This document shows positions 1-8,550 of a DNA stretch of 64,000 bases, piece by piece. Under the pieces are notes generated by a model. It did not search any database. It worked only from the letters and a program-made list of their open reading frames with translations, and was not told the DNA's origin. This stretch comes from Candidatus Atribacteria bacterium UBA6251 (GTDB taxonomy: Bacteria > Atribacterota > Phoenicimicrobiia > Phoenicimicrobiales > Phoenicimicrobiaceae): contig DJVR01000007.1 of assembly GCA_002441285.1 (NCBI GenBank), positions 11,681-75,680 on the forward strand, read 5' to 3'. Position numbers and translations under genes: made by a program. The first letter of the stretch is position 1. Each line of letters begins with the position of its first letter.

Positions 1-80
1 CGGATAGTTTGCCTTTATCAACTTTGACTTTGACTCTATTTTCTTTTCTATATTTATTATACCCTAAATTTAGATTTTTT

Positions 81-103
81 TTCCAAAATTTTGGAATTTT
101 TTT
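81..103 (+). terminator. Short palindrome with T-run, possible terminator of an upstream plus-strand gene
   Basis: Bases 81-96 form a perfect palindrome (TTCCAAAATTTTGGAA) followed by seven T's on the plus strand. The stem is only about six pairs and A/T rich. There is no T-run on the minus strand, so it does not look like the terminator of the minus-strand Kbl gene that ends at 122. It more likely serves a gene left of the window. The rest of 1-121 shows no gene. Confidence 0.3.
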
Positions 104-121
104 ACTGGTTGTATTTAGTTC

Positions 122-1354
122 TTAAAATTTTTTACGGTAATCTCCTAATACCTGCAAGGCATAGTCAATATCATAAGGAGTATGATCAGCATTGATTTGA
201 AATCTAATTTCCTCATCCCCTCGGGGGACTACGGGATAATTTAGCCCGGTAGCCAGAATTCCATTTTCGATGAGATAGTTTACTAATTCAGAAGTCTTTT
301 GGGTATCTCTAATCATCAAGGGGACAATAGGATGATCGCTGGTGATAATATCATATCCCATAGAGGTTAGTCCCTGTTCAAATCTTTTAGTCATTTGTCT
401 GAGGTGATTTAAAATATCCAGCCCTTTTTCACTACTTAAAATTTGCAGTGCCTTTAAAGCAGCACTAGCTTCAGCAGGGGAAATGGGGTTAGAATAAATA
501 TATAACGGTGCAGTTTCCCGTAAGTAGGTTATAACATTCTGTTTAGAGGTAACATATCCTCCATTTACTCCTAGAGCCTTGCCCAGAGTTCCTATCAGTA
601 TATCTACTCCTTTAGCTTTGGTATATTCCTCTGTTCCTCTTCCAGTCTTTCCAAAGGCACCTATACCATGAGAATCATCCACTATTAGGATAATATTTTC
701 GGAAAAGTGATGGTCATATTCCTGGGCAAGTGTTGAAATAGTATTTAGGGGGGCAAAGTCTCCCCTCATACTAAATATTCCATCGGTTACAATAATCAGT
801 CTTCGGGCTTGGTTTATAGATTCTTTTATTCTCTCTTCCAGTTCTGACATATTCAGGTGGGTATAAATCTTTTTATCTTTAGGCCTGGCTAACCTTAAAG
901 CATTAATGATACAGTTATGATTAAGCTCATCACTTATTACTATAGTTTCATTACTGATGAGGGGGGTAAGAATTCCTACTACTGTGGTATAAGCAGAGCT
1001 AAATAACATAGCATCTTCACGATGATGAAATTCTGCCAGCCTTTTTTCTAATTTACGATGAACTTCAAAAGTGCCACTGATAAAACGTACTGCCCCTGGT
1101 CCTACTCCAAATTCCCGGGTAGCTTTCTCCTCTTCCTGGATAACTTCTTCCTTTAGAGACATTCCCAGATAAGAGTTAGAGTTCATCCGGAGAAATTCTT
1201 TTTCTCCTTTCCCTTTTAAAAGATAGCGTGGACCTTTATTGCCTTGGGCAGGGATAATCCTGGTAATAATGTATTCTTTCCCTTTTAAGCGACCTTCAAC
1301 TTTTAATTCTTTTAAGTTTTGAGCAACTACTTTTTCTAAATTATTTAATCCCAT
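122..1354 (-). CDS. kbl: 2-amino-3-ketobutyrate CoA ligase (glycine C-acetyltransferase)
   Basis: This PLP-dependent enzyme of the alpha-oxoamine synthase family is predicted to cleave 2-amino-3-ketobutyrate with CoA into glycine and acetyl-CoA, the second step of threonine breakdown. At 410 residues it is near the usual ~400. Seen: the fold-type I PLP site GTLGKALG with the Schiff-base lysine at K259, the cofactor-binding DDSHG at 226-230, and the SDELNH stretch at 141-146. It starts with ATG behind a good GGAGG. The upstream gene on the same strand is an SDR threonine dehydrogenase, which makes the Kbl substrate; this context favours Kbl over BioF (8-amino-7-oxononanoate synthase), a close paralogue. 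The ~100-base gap between the two genes holds a hairpin-forming repeat (1361-1460). Confidence 0.85.
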   Translation of the reverse strand: MGLNNLEKVVAQNLKELKVEGRLKGKEYIITRIIPAQGNKGPRYLLKGKGEKEFLRMNSNSYLGMSLKEEVIQEEEKATREFGVGPGAVRFISGTFEVHRKLEKRLAEFHHREDAMLFSSAYTTVVGILTPLISNETIVISDELNHNCIINALRLARPKDKKIYTHLNMSELEERIKESINQARRLIIVTDGIFSMRGDFAPLNTISTLAQEYDHHFSENIILIVDDSHGIGAFGKTGRGTEEYTKAKGVDILIGTLGKALGVNGGYVTSKQNVITYLRETAPLYIYSNPISPAEASAALKALQILSSEKGLDILNHLRQMTKRFEQGLTSMGYDIITSDHPIVPLMIRDTQKTSELVNYLIENGILATGLNYPVVPRGDEEIRFQINADHTPYDIDYALQVLGDYRKKF

Positions 1355-1360
1355 TTATAG

Positions 1361-1460
1361 CCTCCTTTTGGTTTAGTGGTTAGGTAACTAATTAACTGAT
1401 TAATTGGTTAAATAGTTAGTTGCCTAAACTAATTACTCATCACTTATTACTAGTTAACTA
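1361..1460 (-). repeat. Intergenic TTAAC-rich repeat, copy 1, carrying the kbl ribosome site
   Basis: Read on the minus strand, this spacer between the threonine dehydrogenase and kbl consists of TTAACTA/TAGTTA-type words and can fold into a hairpin: TTAGGTAACTA pairs with TAGTTGCCTAA on the plus-strand text. Its last 29 bases, running into the kbl ribosome site (AGTTACCTAACCA, then the GGAGG), match all but two bases of the sequence in front of the PspC gene at 22111. It is therefore a dispersed repeat and not random AT-rich DNA. A more diverged relative may lie at 26985-27090. Confidence 0.6.
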
Positions 1461-2423
1461 CTTAAGCAATTTAGTAAATAGTTTATCTTTAAGTTTTTCA
1501 ATCATATCTTTAGTCATTTTCTGTAAATTATAATCTGGGGACCAACCCCAATCTTCTCGAGCTGCCTTATCATCCAGTTTGTCTGGCCAGGAATCAGCAA
1601 TAGATTGGCGCAGCAGATCGACGGTATAAGTAATTTCAAAATCAGGGATATGTTTTTTAATTTCTTGGGCAAGCTCTTCTGGAGTGAAGCTTTCTGCGGT
1701 AATATTATAAGCATTTCTATATCTTAATTGAGCAGGGTCTGCCTGCATAATTTCTAGGGTAGCTTTGAGGGCATCAGGCATATATAACATATCTAGACGA
1801 GTATCCTTTTTTAAAAAACAGTTATATTTTTTATTTTTTAAGGCAGCATAAAAAATTTCTACCGCGTAATCGGTAGTCCCTCCTCCCGGAAGGGTAACAT
1901 AAGAAATAATCCCCGGGAACCTTACTCCTCGAGTGTCTAAACCATATTTAAGATGATAATAATCGCATAATAATTCACCACTGACTTTAGTTAATCCGTA
2001 AATAGTATTGGGTCTCTGGATAGTTTCTTGAGGAGTATTTTTTTTGGGAGTAGAAGGACCAAAAGCAGCGATCGAACTGGGAGTAAATACTGAGCAATGA
2101 TTTTCTTTTGCAATTTCTAGAATATTATAAAGTCCATTAATATTTACTTTCCAGGCTAATTGAGGATTTTCCTCTCCTTTAGCAGAGAGGATGGCTGCTA
2201 AGTGGAAAATGGTATCAATTTGGTATTTCCGAACTACTTGAAAGATTTGAGGTGCATTTAAACAATCTATCTCTTCGAAGGGCTCTACCAGATCTTTTTT
2301 TTCAGCGGGTAATTTTTTTATATCAGAAGCGATGACTTTGTCTTTACCAAACTTTTCTCTTAAAAAGGGGGTTAATTCAGAACCGATTTGACCGAGAGCA
2401 CCAGTAATTAAAATTCTTTTCAT
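1458..2423 (-). CDS. SDR-type L-threonine 3-dehydrogenase (NAD-dependent epimerase fold)
   Basis: A 321-residue extended short-chain dehydrogenase, predicted to oxidise L-threonine to 2-amino-3-ketobutyrate with NAD+. Seen: the N-terminal Rossmann motif TGALGQIG at residues 7-14 (GxxGxxG), catalytic Y142 and K146 in the YxxxK motif, and the upstream PSS at 115-117. Bacteria have two unrelated threonine dehydrogenases; this is the UDP-galactose-epimerase-like type known from psychrophilic Flavobacterium and eukaryotes, not the zinc MDR type. It starts with ATG behind AAGGAG and sits between a GntR regulator and kbl, all on the minus strand, so the three are probably co-transcribed. From fold alone it could be another nucleotide-sugar epimerase; the kbl neighbour decides the call. 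Confidence 0.8.
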   Translation of the reverse strand: MKRILITGALGQIGSELTPFLREKFGKDKVIASDIKKLPAEKKDLVEPFEEIDCLNAPQIFQVVRKYQIDTIFHLAAILSAKGEENPQLAWKVNINGLYNILEIAKENHCSVFTPSSIAAFGPSTPKKNTPQETIQRPNTIYGLTKVSGELLCDYYHLKYGLDTRGVRFPGIISYVTLPGGGTTDYAVEIFYAALKNKKYNCFLKKDTRLDMLYMPDALKATLEIMQADPAQLRYRNAYNITAESFTPEELAQEIKKHIPDFEITYTVDLLRQSIADSWPDKLDDKAAREDWGWSPDYNLQKMTKDMIEKLKDKLFTKLLK

Positions 2424-2487
2424 AAGTACTCCTTTTAAATGGGTTTATTTATTAATTAATTATTTATACCTTTAATATAATAGAAAT

Positions 2488-3111
2488 TTATTCACTATAT
2501 AAATAACTCTTTATTTGTTCGATAAAGTGAAGGGCATGTTTTTTTAAAATTTCCTCACTCTGTGCTTGATCCCTTTCTTCTAAGGCTTGGATTAATTTGG
2601 AAAAATCTTCTGGAATATGGTGAGCATAAGAATCATTTTCTTTGGCGAAAAACCAGAGGCGACCAATTTGCTGACGTAATTTTTTTAGCATATCAGCCAG
2701 AGTTTGATTTTTGGTAGAAGAGTTTAATAAATCATGAAATTCGGCATCTAATTGAACCAGCATCTTCTGATCATTAACTTGCTTAATCTTTTGCAGTAAT
2801 TCTTTCATTTTATTTAATTCTTCTGCACTAATCCGTTGAGCGGCAAAACGACCAGCTAATCCTAAAAGAAAGAGTCTGACTTCAAATAATTCTTTTAATT
2901 CCTGAAAACTGATTTCGGTAACATAGATACCATGATTGGGGATAATATGCACTAAGTTTTCTGCTTCCAGCAGGATCAGGGCTTCTCGGATAGGCATAGG
3001 ACTAACCCCGAATTCCTGGGCTAAATCCTTGATATTTAATATCTGTTTAGGCTGATAATGTAGATAGATTATTCTTTTTTTAAGTTCGTAGTAAATATCT
3101 TTGTTAATCAT
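2488..3111 (-). CDS. GntR family transcriptional regulator (FCD/FadR subfamily)
   Basis: A 207-residue DNA-binding regulator. Residues about 1-70 form the winged helix (IKDLAQEFGVSPMPIREAL is the recognition region) and residues about 75-200 a helical FCD ligand domain with the expected acidic/His metal residues (DAEFHDLLN, then HH and H downstream). FCD regulators usually sense small carboxylates or amino-acid breakdown products. It is the first gene of the minus-strand threonine-to-glycine set, so it probably controls that set and itself. A consensus promoter (3144-3172) with an inverted repeat over its -10 (3121-3152) stands immediately upstream and fits autoregulation. The effector cannot be read from sequence. 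Confidence 0.85.
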   Translation of the reverse strand: MINKDIYYELKKRIIYLHYQPKQILNIKDLAQEFGVSPMPIREALILLEAENLVHIIPNHGIYVTEISFQELKELFEVRLFLLGLAGRFAAQRISAEELNKMKELLQKIKQVNDQKMLVQLDAEFHDLLNSSTKNQTLADMLKKLRQQIGRLWFFAKENDSYAHHIPEDFSKLIQALEERDQAQSEEILKKHALHFIEQIKSYLYSE

Positions 3112-3120
3112 AAATTAGAG

Positions 3121-3152
3121 TGATATATTATTAATATATTAAAAATATATCA
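3121..3152. promoter_or_regulatory. Inverted repeat, candidate GntR operator
   Basis: The half-sites TGATATAT (3121-3128) and ATATATCA (3145-3152) are perfect inverted copies 16 bases apart. The right one covers the -10 box of the minus-strand regulator promoter. The position suits an autorepressor. The very high A/T content means chance palindromes are common here, so this is only a candidate. Confidence 0.4.
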
Positions 3153-3172
3153 TTAAAATATAACCTTGTCAA
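3144..3172 (-). promoter_or_regulatory. Sigma-70-type promoter of the GntR/threonine operon
   Basis: On the minus strand there is a perfect -35 TTGACA (3167-3172), exactly 17 bases of spacer, and a -10 TATATT (3144-3149), about 33 bases before the regulator's ATG. It is among the best promoter matches in the window. Confidence 0.7.
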
Positions 3173-3402
3173 TCTCAAAGTTTTAAATATTCCTATAGAT
3201 TTATTTTTTATTAATAAAATTACTTTTTTCTTTGGTGAGTAAGTTTTTAAGAAAATAATTGCAAATAAAAATTACTTTTGTTATATTTAACTTAAACTAT
3301 ATAATGAAAACTTTTTGGATAAATTTAAGTTTTATTTTCGAAAAGTAAGTGATTTACGAATTTAAGATTTTTTTATAGATTTAAAATCAGGATAATGATT
3401 TA

Positions 3403-4887
3403 ATGAAGATTTCTACTCAGATTATATACAATCTCTTCGCTCCTTACTACTGTGAAAAGAGATTATTTTTTGCATACCATCAGATAAAACCAATGGAACC
3501 CGGTCCTTTCGAAGAGCTAATCTATAAATTGGGAATGCGCCATGAAAAAAATTATTTAAACAATATAGGGGAATATGTGGATCTATCAGAAGGAAGAATA
3601 GAGGAAAGGGCTACCCTGACTAAAAAATTAATGGCTAATCAAACGCCGGTAATTTACCAGGGAGTACTTCAGGAAAGGCTCTTAATTCAGGGAAAAACCA
3701 TAGAAATCACAGGTATACCTGATTTTTTAATTTATGAAAATGGAAATTACTGCATCAGGGATTGTAAGTTAGCCCGGCACATTGATGATAAAAAACATCA
3801 GGAGATAATCGCCCAGCTCAAGATTTATGGATTACTTTTGGAGAGGATTATCGATCAACGGGCGAAAAAGATAGATGTAGTAATGGGGGATAATAGTATC
3901 CTGGAGATCAACCAGATAAATAGTATACGTCCAGAAGAGGTGTTAGCTAAAGTAATAAAAATAGTAGAAGATGAAGAAGCACCCTATTCTCCAGTGGGAT
4001 GGTCAAAATGTAATGGTTGTGGTTACCGTCATATTTGCTGGGAGATTGCAGTAAGAGAAAAAGATGTAGCTTTAATCTACGGAGTGGATCAAAATTTAGC
4101 CCGTTTTTTCTGGGATAAAGGGATAAAAACGATAGAACAACTTTTAGAAAATTATAATGAGATGAGTTTATCAGAGGTCTATAGACCCTGGGGGGAGAAG
4201 TTACAGAAGGTAGGGAAAAAGGCAAGAAAGATATTATTGGCAGCTCAAGCAATGAAGGAACGAAAAAATTTGTTACTGAAAAAGATTCCTCTCCCTGAAG
4301 CCAGTAATTATGTTATGTTTGATTTGGAAGGTATTCCTCCCTATCTTGATGATTTAGAAAAGATATATTTATGGGGAATGCAGGTATTTGGAGAAAAAAA
4401 ATCTTCTTATTTACCTGCCCTGGCTCCCCTAGAAGAAGAGGGAGATTATCTGGGTTGGAAAATATTTCTACAAAATAGTAAAAAGATTTTTCAAAAATAT
4501 GGAGATATTCCTTTTATTCACTGGGCGCCCTATGAACGAACTAAAATAAAACTTTATCTGGATAGATATGGCGATAAAGAAGGGATTGCTAATAGAGTAA
4601 TAAGCAATCTAGTGGATTTATGTGCCCTAGCTAAAGATACGATAATTTTAGCCGAACCCAGTTACAGTTTGAAAGTAGTAGAACAGGTAGCTGGATTTAA
4701 AAGGACCCAGGAAGAATATGGCGGAAATTGGGCGATTGCAAAATATATAGAAGCAGTAGAGACTGAGGAGAAGGGAATTAGAAAATCGATTATTGAAAAA
4801 ATCTTGAAATATAATCAAGAAGATTTAGAAGCTACCTGGAAAGTCTTCCAGTGGTTAAAGAAACAAAACGATACATTATTATTCTAG
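3403..4887 (+). CDS. TM0106-family RecB-like nuclease with C-terminal RNase H-like domain
   Basis: A 494-residue two-domain protein. The first ~215 residues are a RecB/Cas4-type nuclease: D107 in GIPDFL, D120 and K122 in RDCK, and the AQLKIY helix at 137-142. Four cysteines (C17, C203, C206, C212) have the spacing of a 4Fe-4S cluster, as in Cas4 and AddB. The C-terminal part (about 305-490) resembles a DEDD 3'-5' exonuclease (FDLEG near 306-310, a middle HWAPYERT, and a late NQEDLEAT), which suits the RNase_H_2 domain of this family. The family is widespread in anaerobes and thermophiles but has no proven role; DNA repair or nucleic-acid turnover is inferred. No cas genes are nearby. It stands alone, with nothing in the ~290 bases upstream except a weak TATAAT near 3300. 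Confidence 0.75.
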   Translation: MKISTQIIYNLFAPYYCEKRLFFAYHQIKPMEPGPFEELIYKLGMRHEKNYLNNIGEYVDLSEGRIEERATLTKKLMANQTPVIYQGVLQERLLIQGKTIEITGIPDFLIYENGNYCIRDCKLARHIDDKKHQEIIAQLKIYGLLLERIIDQRAKKIDVVMGDNSILEINQINSIRPEEVLAKVIKIVEDEEAPYSPVGWSKCNGCGYRHICWEIAVREKDVALIYGVDQNLARFFWDKGIKTIEQLLENYNEMSLSEVYRPWGEKLQKVGKKARKILLAAQAMKERKNLLLKKIPLPEASNYVMFDLEGIPPYLDDLEKIYLWGMQVFGEKKSSYLPALAPLEEEGDYLGWKIFLQNSKKIFQKYGDIPFIHWAPYERTKIKLYLDRYGDKEGIANRVISNLVDLCALAKDTIILAEPSYSLKVVEQVAGFKRTQEEYGGNWAIAKYIEAVETEEKGIRKSIIEKILKYNQEDLEATWKVFQWLKKQNDTLLF

Positions 4888-4924
4888 ATAAAGTAATTTT
4901 GAAAGGAGTAAGGAGGTAAGTATA

Positions 4925-6046
4925 ATGTCAAAAAGCTCAGAGAAAGTTGCATGGGTAGCTATAGATACTTTAGAAAGATTTATGGTAGATGTTTTTAAAG
5001 GGGCAGGGGTGCCTGAAGAAGAGGCCAGAATATGTGCAGATGTTTTAATCACTGCAGATAAAAGAGGAATTGATTCCCACGGAATTTCACGTTTAAAACC
5101 GATATATTATGATCGTATTAAAGCAGGGATTCAATCTCCTATAACTAAAGTTGAAATCATAAAGGAAGGGCCTACCAGTGCAGTAATTGATGGCCATAAT
5201 GGCATGGGACAGGTAATCGCTAAAAGATCTATGGCTTTAGCTATAGAAAAGGCGAAAAAAATGGGGATGGGAATGGTAGTAGTCCGGAATTCTACTCATT
5301 ATGGGATAGCTGGATATTATCTTTTAATGGCAGTAGAAGCGGGAATGATTGGAATTACCGGTACTAATGCGCGTCCTTCAATTGCTCCTACCTTTGGGAT
5401 AGAAAATATGCTGGGTACTAATCCCCTTACTTTTGGTTTTCCTACTGATGAAGAATTTCCTTTTATTCTGGATTGCGCTACTTCTATTACTCAGCGAGGT
5501 AAAATAGAAGTATATGATCGGGAAGGGAAAGATATCCCTTCGGGATGGGTAATTGGAGAAGATGGTAAGGCGAGGACTGATACTCATCAGATTTTGTATG
5601 ATTTAAAGATTGGAAAGGCAGCTCTAGCTCCTCTGGGTGGTATAGGTGAAGAAACTGCTGGCTACAAAGGTTATGGTTATGCTACTGTGGTAGAAATACT
5701 TTCTGCTGCTTTGCAGAATGGAAAATATTTAAAGATGTTATCCGACATTCAGGATGGGGGAAAAGTTCCTATTAATCTGGGTCATTTTTTTATTGCCATT
5801 AATATTCCTTCTTTTATAGAGTTAGATATATTTAAAAAGATAACTGGAGATATTCTTCGTGCTTTGCGTTCTTCTAAAAAAGCTCCTGGAGCAGAAAGAA
5901 TCTATACTGCGGGAGAGAAAGAATATTTAGCCTGGTTAGAGAGAAAAGAGAAAGGTATTCCCATTAACGAAAACCTTCAGCAAGAAATTCTTGGTTTGAA
6001 AGAAGAACTTGCTTTGCACCAATACAGATTTCCTTTTGAAAAGTAA
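4925..6046 (+). CDS. Ldh family (malate/L-lactate/ureidoglycolate) NAD(P)-dependent oxidoreductase
   Basis: A 373-residue member of the Ldh_2 (type 2 malate/lactate dehydrogenase) family, which oxidises 2-hydroxy acids or reduces 2-keto acids and imines with NAD(P). Seen: the N-terminal DSHGISR at 50-56 with the family's conserved His, the STHYGIAGYY region with a second conserved His, and the TNPLTFGFP stretch that lines the nucleotide pocket. The length is slightly above the usual ~350. It starts with ATG behind AAGGAGG (about 4911). The substrate cannot be assigned: family members act on malate, sulfolactate, ureidoglycolate, 2,3-diketogulonate or pyrroline-2-carboxylate. The gene begins 37 bases after the nuclease stop, on the same strand, without an obvious functional link. 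Confidence 0.8.
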   Translation: MSKSSEKVAWVAIDTLERFMVDVFKGAGVPEEEARICADVLITADKRGIDSHGISRLKPIYYDRIKAGIQSPITKVEIIKEGPTSAVIDGHNGMGQVIAKRSMALAIEKAKKMGMGMVVVRNSTHYGIAGYYLLMAVEAGMIGITGTNARPSIAPTFGIENMLGTNPLTFGFPTDEEFPFILDCATSITQRGKIEVYDREGKDIPSGWVIGEDGKARTDTHQILYDLKIGKAALAPLGGIGEETAGYKGYGYATVVEILSAALQNGKYLKMLSDIQDGGKVPINLGHFFIAINIPSFIELDIFKKITGDILRALRSSKKAPGAERIYTAGEKEYLAWLERKEKGIPINENLQQEILGLKEELALHQYRFPFEK

Positions 6047-6114
6047 AGATATTGAGTAAAATTGTTATGTTTTTTGATTAAAAGGTGGTTAAGCAGAGAA
6101 AAAAGGAGAAGAAT

Positions 6115-7083
6115 ATGAAGAATAAAAATAAGATGTTTTTATTATTCTGCTTATTGATAGTGATATATAGCTTGAGTACTTTGACTATTTTTTCCTGGAA
6201 CAGTCATTATTTCCTTACCGAGTTAGCGGTAATGAATAACCAGTGGATCGAAGAATTTACAGAGATTGAAGTTACCCCCTATCGTTATGCACAGATAGAC
6301 CCAAGTGAATATAATCCAGATTTTGTAATCAAATATATTCGAGGAGAGATAGGGGAAAAAACTACCGCTAAAGATATTCTGATAAATTATTCTGATGAGC
6401 CTGATTGGGATTTAGATACTAATTTGAATTTAGATAAATTACAAAAGTTGACTGGAGGTAGCCAGGGGTATAGACATATGTATTTTTCCTTAGGAGGAGG
6501 AATATTTAAAGCAGGTAAGGCTCCTGAGAGGGCAGAACATTTTTGGGAGATGGCTAAGATTGCTTTTGATCGAGAAGATTACTACTGGGGTTTTCGTTTT
6601 ACTGCTAGAGCTTTTCACTATTTACAGGATTTATCACAACCCTATCATACTTATCCTGCTCCTATAGAGGTGCTGGTTAAAAAATTATTTAATATAAAAA
6701 AACTTACCATTCTGGTAACTAATGCACATTATGGTTATGAAGACTTTAATGGTTATCTTTTTCAAGATAAAAAAGAAGAGTTTGTCAATCTACTCCCTCA
6801 AGTCAGAACGGTAAAGATTGATAGTGTCGAAAAGGCTGCCATAGAGGTAAGTGAACAAGCCAGAAAAGATTTTGATTCTTCTTTTCGGGAGACGCTAAAA
6901 ATATTTCCCCGTTTAAACAATGATGAGCAGTTAATTACTCTTAGCCAGAATGAAATAGCAAAGATGGCTAAGGCAGAAGAAAGTAAGAAATTACTTGAAT
7001 TAATGAAAAAGGATATTTTATTAAATTTAAATTATATGAATGGCTTTTTAAATCTGTTAAGAGAATTCTTAATGAAGAAATAG
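6115..7083 (+). CDS. Secreted zinc-dependent phospholipase C/S1-P1 nuclease-like protein
   Basis: The best start is the ATG at 6115, placed behind AAGGAG; a GTG at 6085 in the same frame lacks a ribosome site. The product (322 residues) begins with a signal peptide that would leave a tryptophan near the mature N-terminus (SWNSHYF), as in Bacillus/Clostridium zinc phospholipase C, where that Trp binds zinc. The signature HYLQDLSQPYH and a later NAHYGYEDF supply the remaining expected His/Asp/Glu ligands. Zinc-dependent hydrolysis of phospholipids outside the cytoplasmic membrane is the likely role; the S1/P1 nuclease fold is related, so a nuclease is not excluded. About 170 bases of spacer with an extended -10 promoter follow it. 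Confidence 0.7.
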   Translation: MKNKNKMFLLFCLLIVIYSLSTLTIFSWNSHYFLTELAVMNNQWIEEFTEIEVTPYRYAQIDPSEYNPDFVIKYIRGEIGEKTTAKDILINYSDEPDWDLDTNLNLDKLQKLTGGSQGYRHMYFSLGGGIFKAGKAPERAEHFWEMAKIAFDREDYYWGFRFTARAFHYLQDLSQPYHTYPAPIEVLVKKLFNIKKLTILVTNAHYGYEDFNGYLFQDKKEEFVNLLPQVRTVKIDSVEKAAIEVSEQARKDFDSSFRETLKIFPRLNNDEQLITLSQNEIAKMAKAEESKKLLELMKKDILLNLNYMNGFLNLLREFLMKK

Positions 7084-7172
7084 ATTACCTTTACTGACCT
7101 GGCTAAACTATCCAAACAAAACCAATATTTTGAGAAAAAATTAAACCTGATTAATTTAATTGGGAGAATTAG

Positions 7173-7201
7173 TGAAAAAAATAGATTAAATGTGTTATAA
7201 T
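7173..7201 (+). promoter_or_regulatory. Extended -10 promoter
   Basis: TGTTATAAT (7193-7201) is an extended -10 box, with a partial -35 (TGAAAA) 17 bases upstream. It lies 50 bases before the DUF6391 gene and marks a new transcription unit after the phospholipase gene. Confidence 0.5.
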
Positions 7202-7250
7202 TTAATTACTATCGAGTTAGAAACTAGTTGGGTAAGCTTAAGGAGTTGAA

Positions 7251-7910
7251 ATGATTTTTTTACTCTTCAATTTCTTTTTCATAGCGATCCTTTTCTTTTT
7301 AATCATTACTCTTATTTTTATACCTTATGGATTTACAGTATATTCTTTTCTTACCATATTTACTGTTCCTCAACAGATACTTCGTATTGCACAAAATAAA
7401 TCTATTCGACAGAATCATGCTCTGGAGCATGCCACCATTAATATTTTAGAAAGATATGCAGGTAGGACTTTGCCTTTATCTGGTTTAGCCGAAAAAAAAG
7501 GTTTTATCATTTCTGGTATTTATGATGCGGATTTAATCTTGGAAGCTGCCCGAGAAGGTCTATTTCGATTAAAAAAAGGTGAATGTGATTTAGTAATTCA
7601 TAAAAAGTGTGGGACTAGTATTGCTATTGCAAATTTTATAGCAGCTTTGTTATTTTTAATCTTAATTATCAGCACAGGTATTTTCAGTATTTTTACGGTG
7701 ATAATTGCTATATTAGTTGCTAATTTGCTAGGTCCTTATCTGGGAGAATTAGTGCAGAAATATTTTACCACCTCTTGTGCAGTAGAAGATTTAGAAATAG
7801 TAGGAATAAAACCAGAATATAGTAATGAGTTTACTAATCAGATTTTATTTAATTATATGCCTCGGGGGTATTTTATTCAGACTGAAAATTACAGATTGTT
7901 AAAATATTAG
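7251..7910 (+). CDS. DUF6391 family membrane protein
   Basis: A 219-residue membrane protein of unknown function. Residues 5-40 are strongly hydrophobic (one or two membrane segments), followed by the conserved cytosolic motif QNHALEHATINIL, a soluble stretch with a CGTS motif, and a second hydrophobic hairpin at about 125-165. The HALEHAT motif and layout match the DUF6391 family known from cyanobacteria and anaerobes. The clustered histidines and glutamate could bind metal, but no activity is known. A short gene for a 101-residue cytosolic protein follows 27 bases later. Confidence 0.6.
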   Translation: MIFLLFNFFFIAILFFLIITLIFIPYGFTVYSFLTIFTVPQQILRIAQNKSIRQNHALEHATINILERYAGRTLPLSGLAEKKGFIISGIYDADLILEAAREGLFRLKKGECDLVIHKKCGTSIAIANFIAALLFLILIISTGIFSIFTVIIAILVANLLGPYLGELVQKYFTTSCAVEDLEIVGIKPEYSNEFTNQILFNYMPRGYFIQTENYRLLKY

Positions 7911-7937
7911 AGAGGAAAAAATATTTTAAAGGATGTG

Positions 7938-8243
7938 ATGATATTGGAGGATAAAGAAAGAGTAATCATTTCTTATAGTAACCAGATAGGTATTATTAAT
8001 GTACGTAGCTTGCAGGAATATATTCAAAAAAATAATATTTCTCACTGCTATATCCTGACTAACCATATGCCTCATCAAAATGTTGTAGATTTTGTAAAAA
8101 AGATTGATATAATAGAAATGATTATTTCTTCAGATCTTAATCAAAAGATTAAGGAGATTCAGGAAAAACACCAAAAGGATCAGGTGAAAGTAATAAATTT
8201 AGATGATTTTGGAGAAAAAAATTTAATGCGGGATGCTGCTTAA
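7938..8243 (+). CDS. Hypothetical protein (~101 residues)
   Basis: Not recognised. The ATG at 7938 is favoured over the GTG at 7935 because of spacing from AAAGGA. The protein is charged, cytosolic and mixed alpha/beta in appearance, with a central hydrophobic strand (HCYILTNHM), a short helix (VVDFVKKIDIIEMII) and a Lys/Glu-rich C-terminus. There is no signal peptide, membrane segment or cysteine cluster. It follows the DUF6391 gene closely on the same strand, so co-transcription is likely. Confidence 0.6.
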   Translation: MILEDKERVIISYSNQIGIINVRSLQEYIQKNNISHCYILTNHMPHQNVVDFVKKIDIIEMIISSDLNQKIKEIQEKHQKDQVKVINLDDFGEKNLMRDAA

Positions 8244-8310
8244 GCTTTCTTGACGATGAGAAGTAATAGAGGAATAAATTCAAAAAAATAGAGGGAGGGA
8301 AGTTCTAAAA

Positions 8311-8520
8311 TTGAAGCAAATAGGAGAATTAGAAATTACTGATAATAAAAAGATAGTTTTATCCGTCGGTGAATTTCGAGGAGCTGAAAGAGTCGATTTG
8401 AGACAATATGTAAAAGTAAAAGAAGGTAACGAATATATTCCTACACCCAAAGGGATTAATTTTAGTGCAGAATGGATTGAGGATTTTTTAAAGATGGTTG
8501 AAAAATTAAAAGAAATTTAA
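8311..8520 (+). CDS. PC4/YdbC-like ssDNA-binding transcriptional coactivator family protein
   Basis: A 69-residue protein starting at a TTG behind GGGAGG. Its pattern of four short strands followed by an amphipathic helix (INFSAEWIEDFLKMVEKL) and the VDLRQYVK segment are typical of bacterial PC4/p15-like proteins. Such proteins dimerise and bind single-stranded DNA through the curved sheet; in bacteria they are poorly studied. It is a small stand-alone gene, 30 bases before a flavin reductase gene. Confidence 0.7.
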   Translation: MKQIGELEITDNKKIVLSVGEFRGAERVDLRQYVKVKEGNEYIPTPKGINFSAEWIEDFLKMVEKLKEI

Positions 8521-8550
8521 AAATGATACACTTTTAGGAGAAAAGTTTAG

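Noticed and set aside
122..1354. BioF (biotin synthesis) as the identity of the first gene
   Set aside because: The neighbour is a threonine dehydrogenase-like gene and no biotin gene is present, so Kbl is the better call.
3403..4887. A CRISPR-linked Cas4
   Set aside because: The nuclease has a C-terminal RNase H-like domain and the TM0106 layout, and there are no cas genes or repeat arrays in the window.
6085..6114. Longer start (GTG) of the phospholipase-like gene
   Set aside because: No ribosome site precedes it, it would place ten charged residues before the signal peptide, and AAGGAG directly precedes the ATG at 6115.
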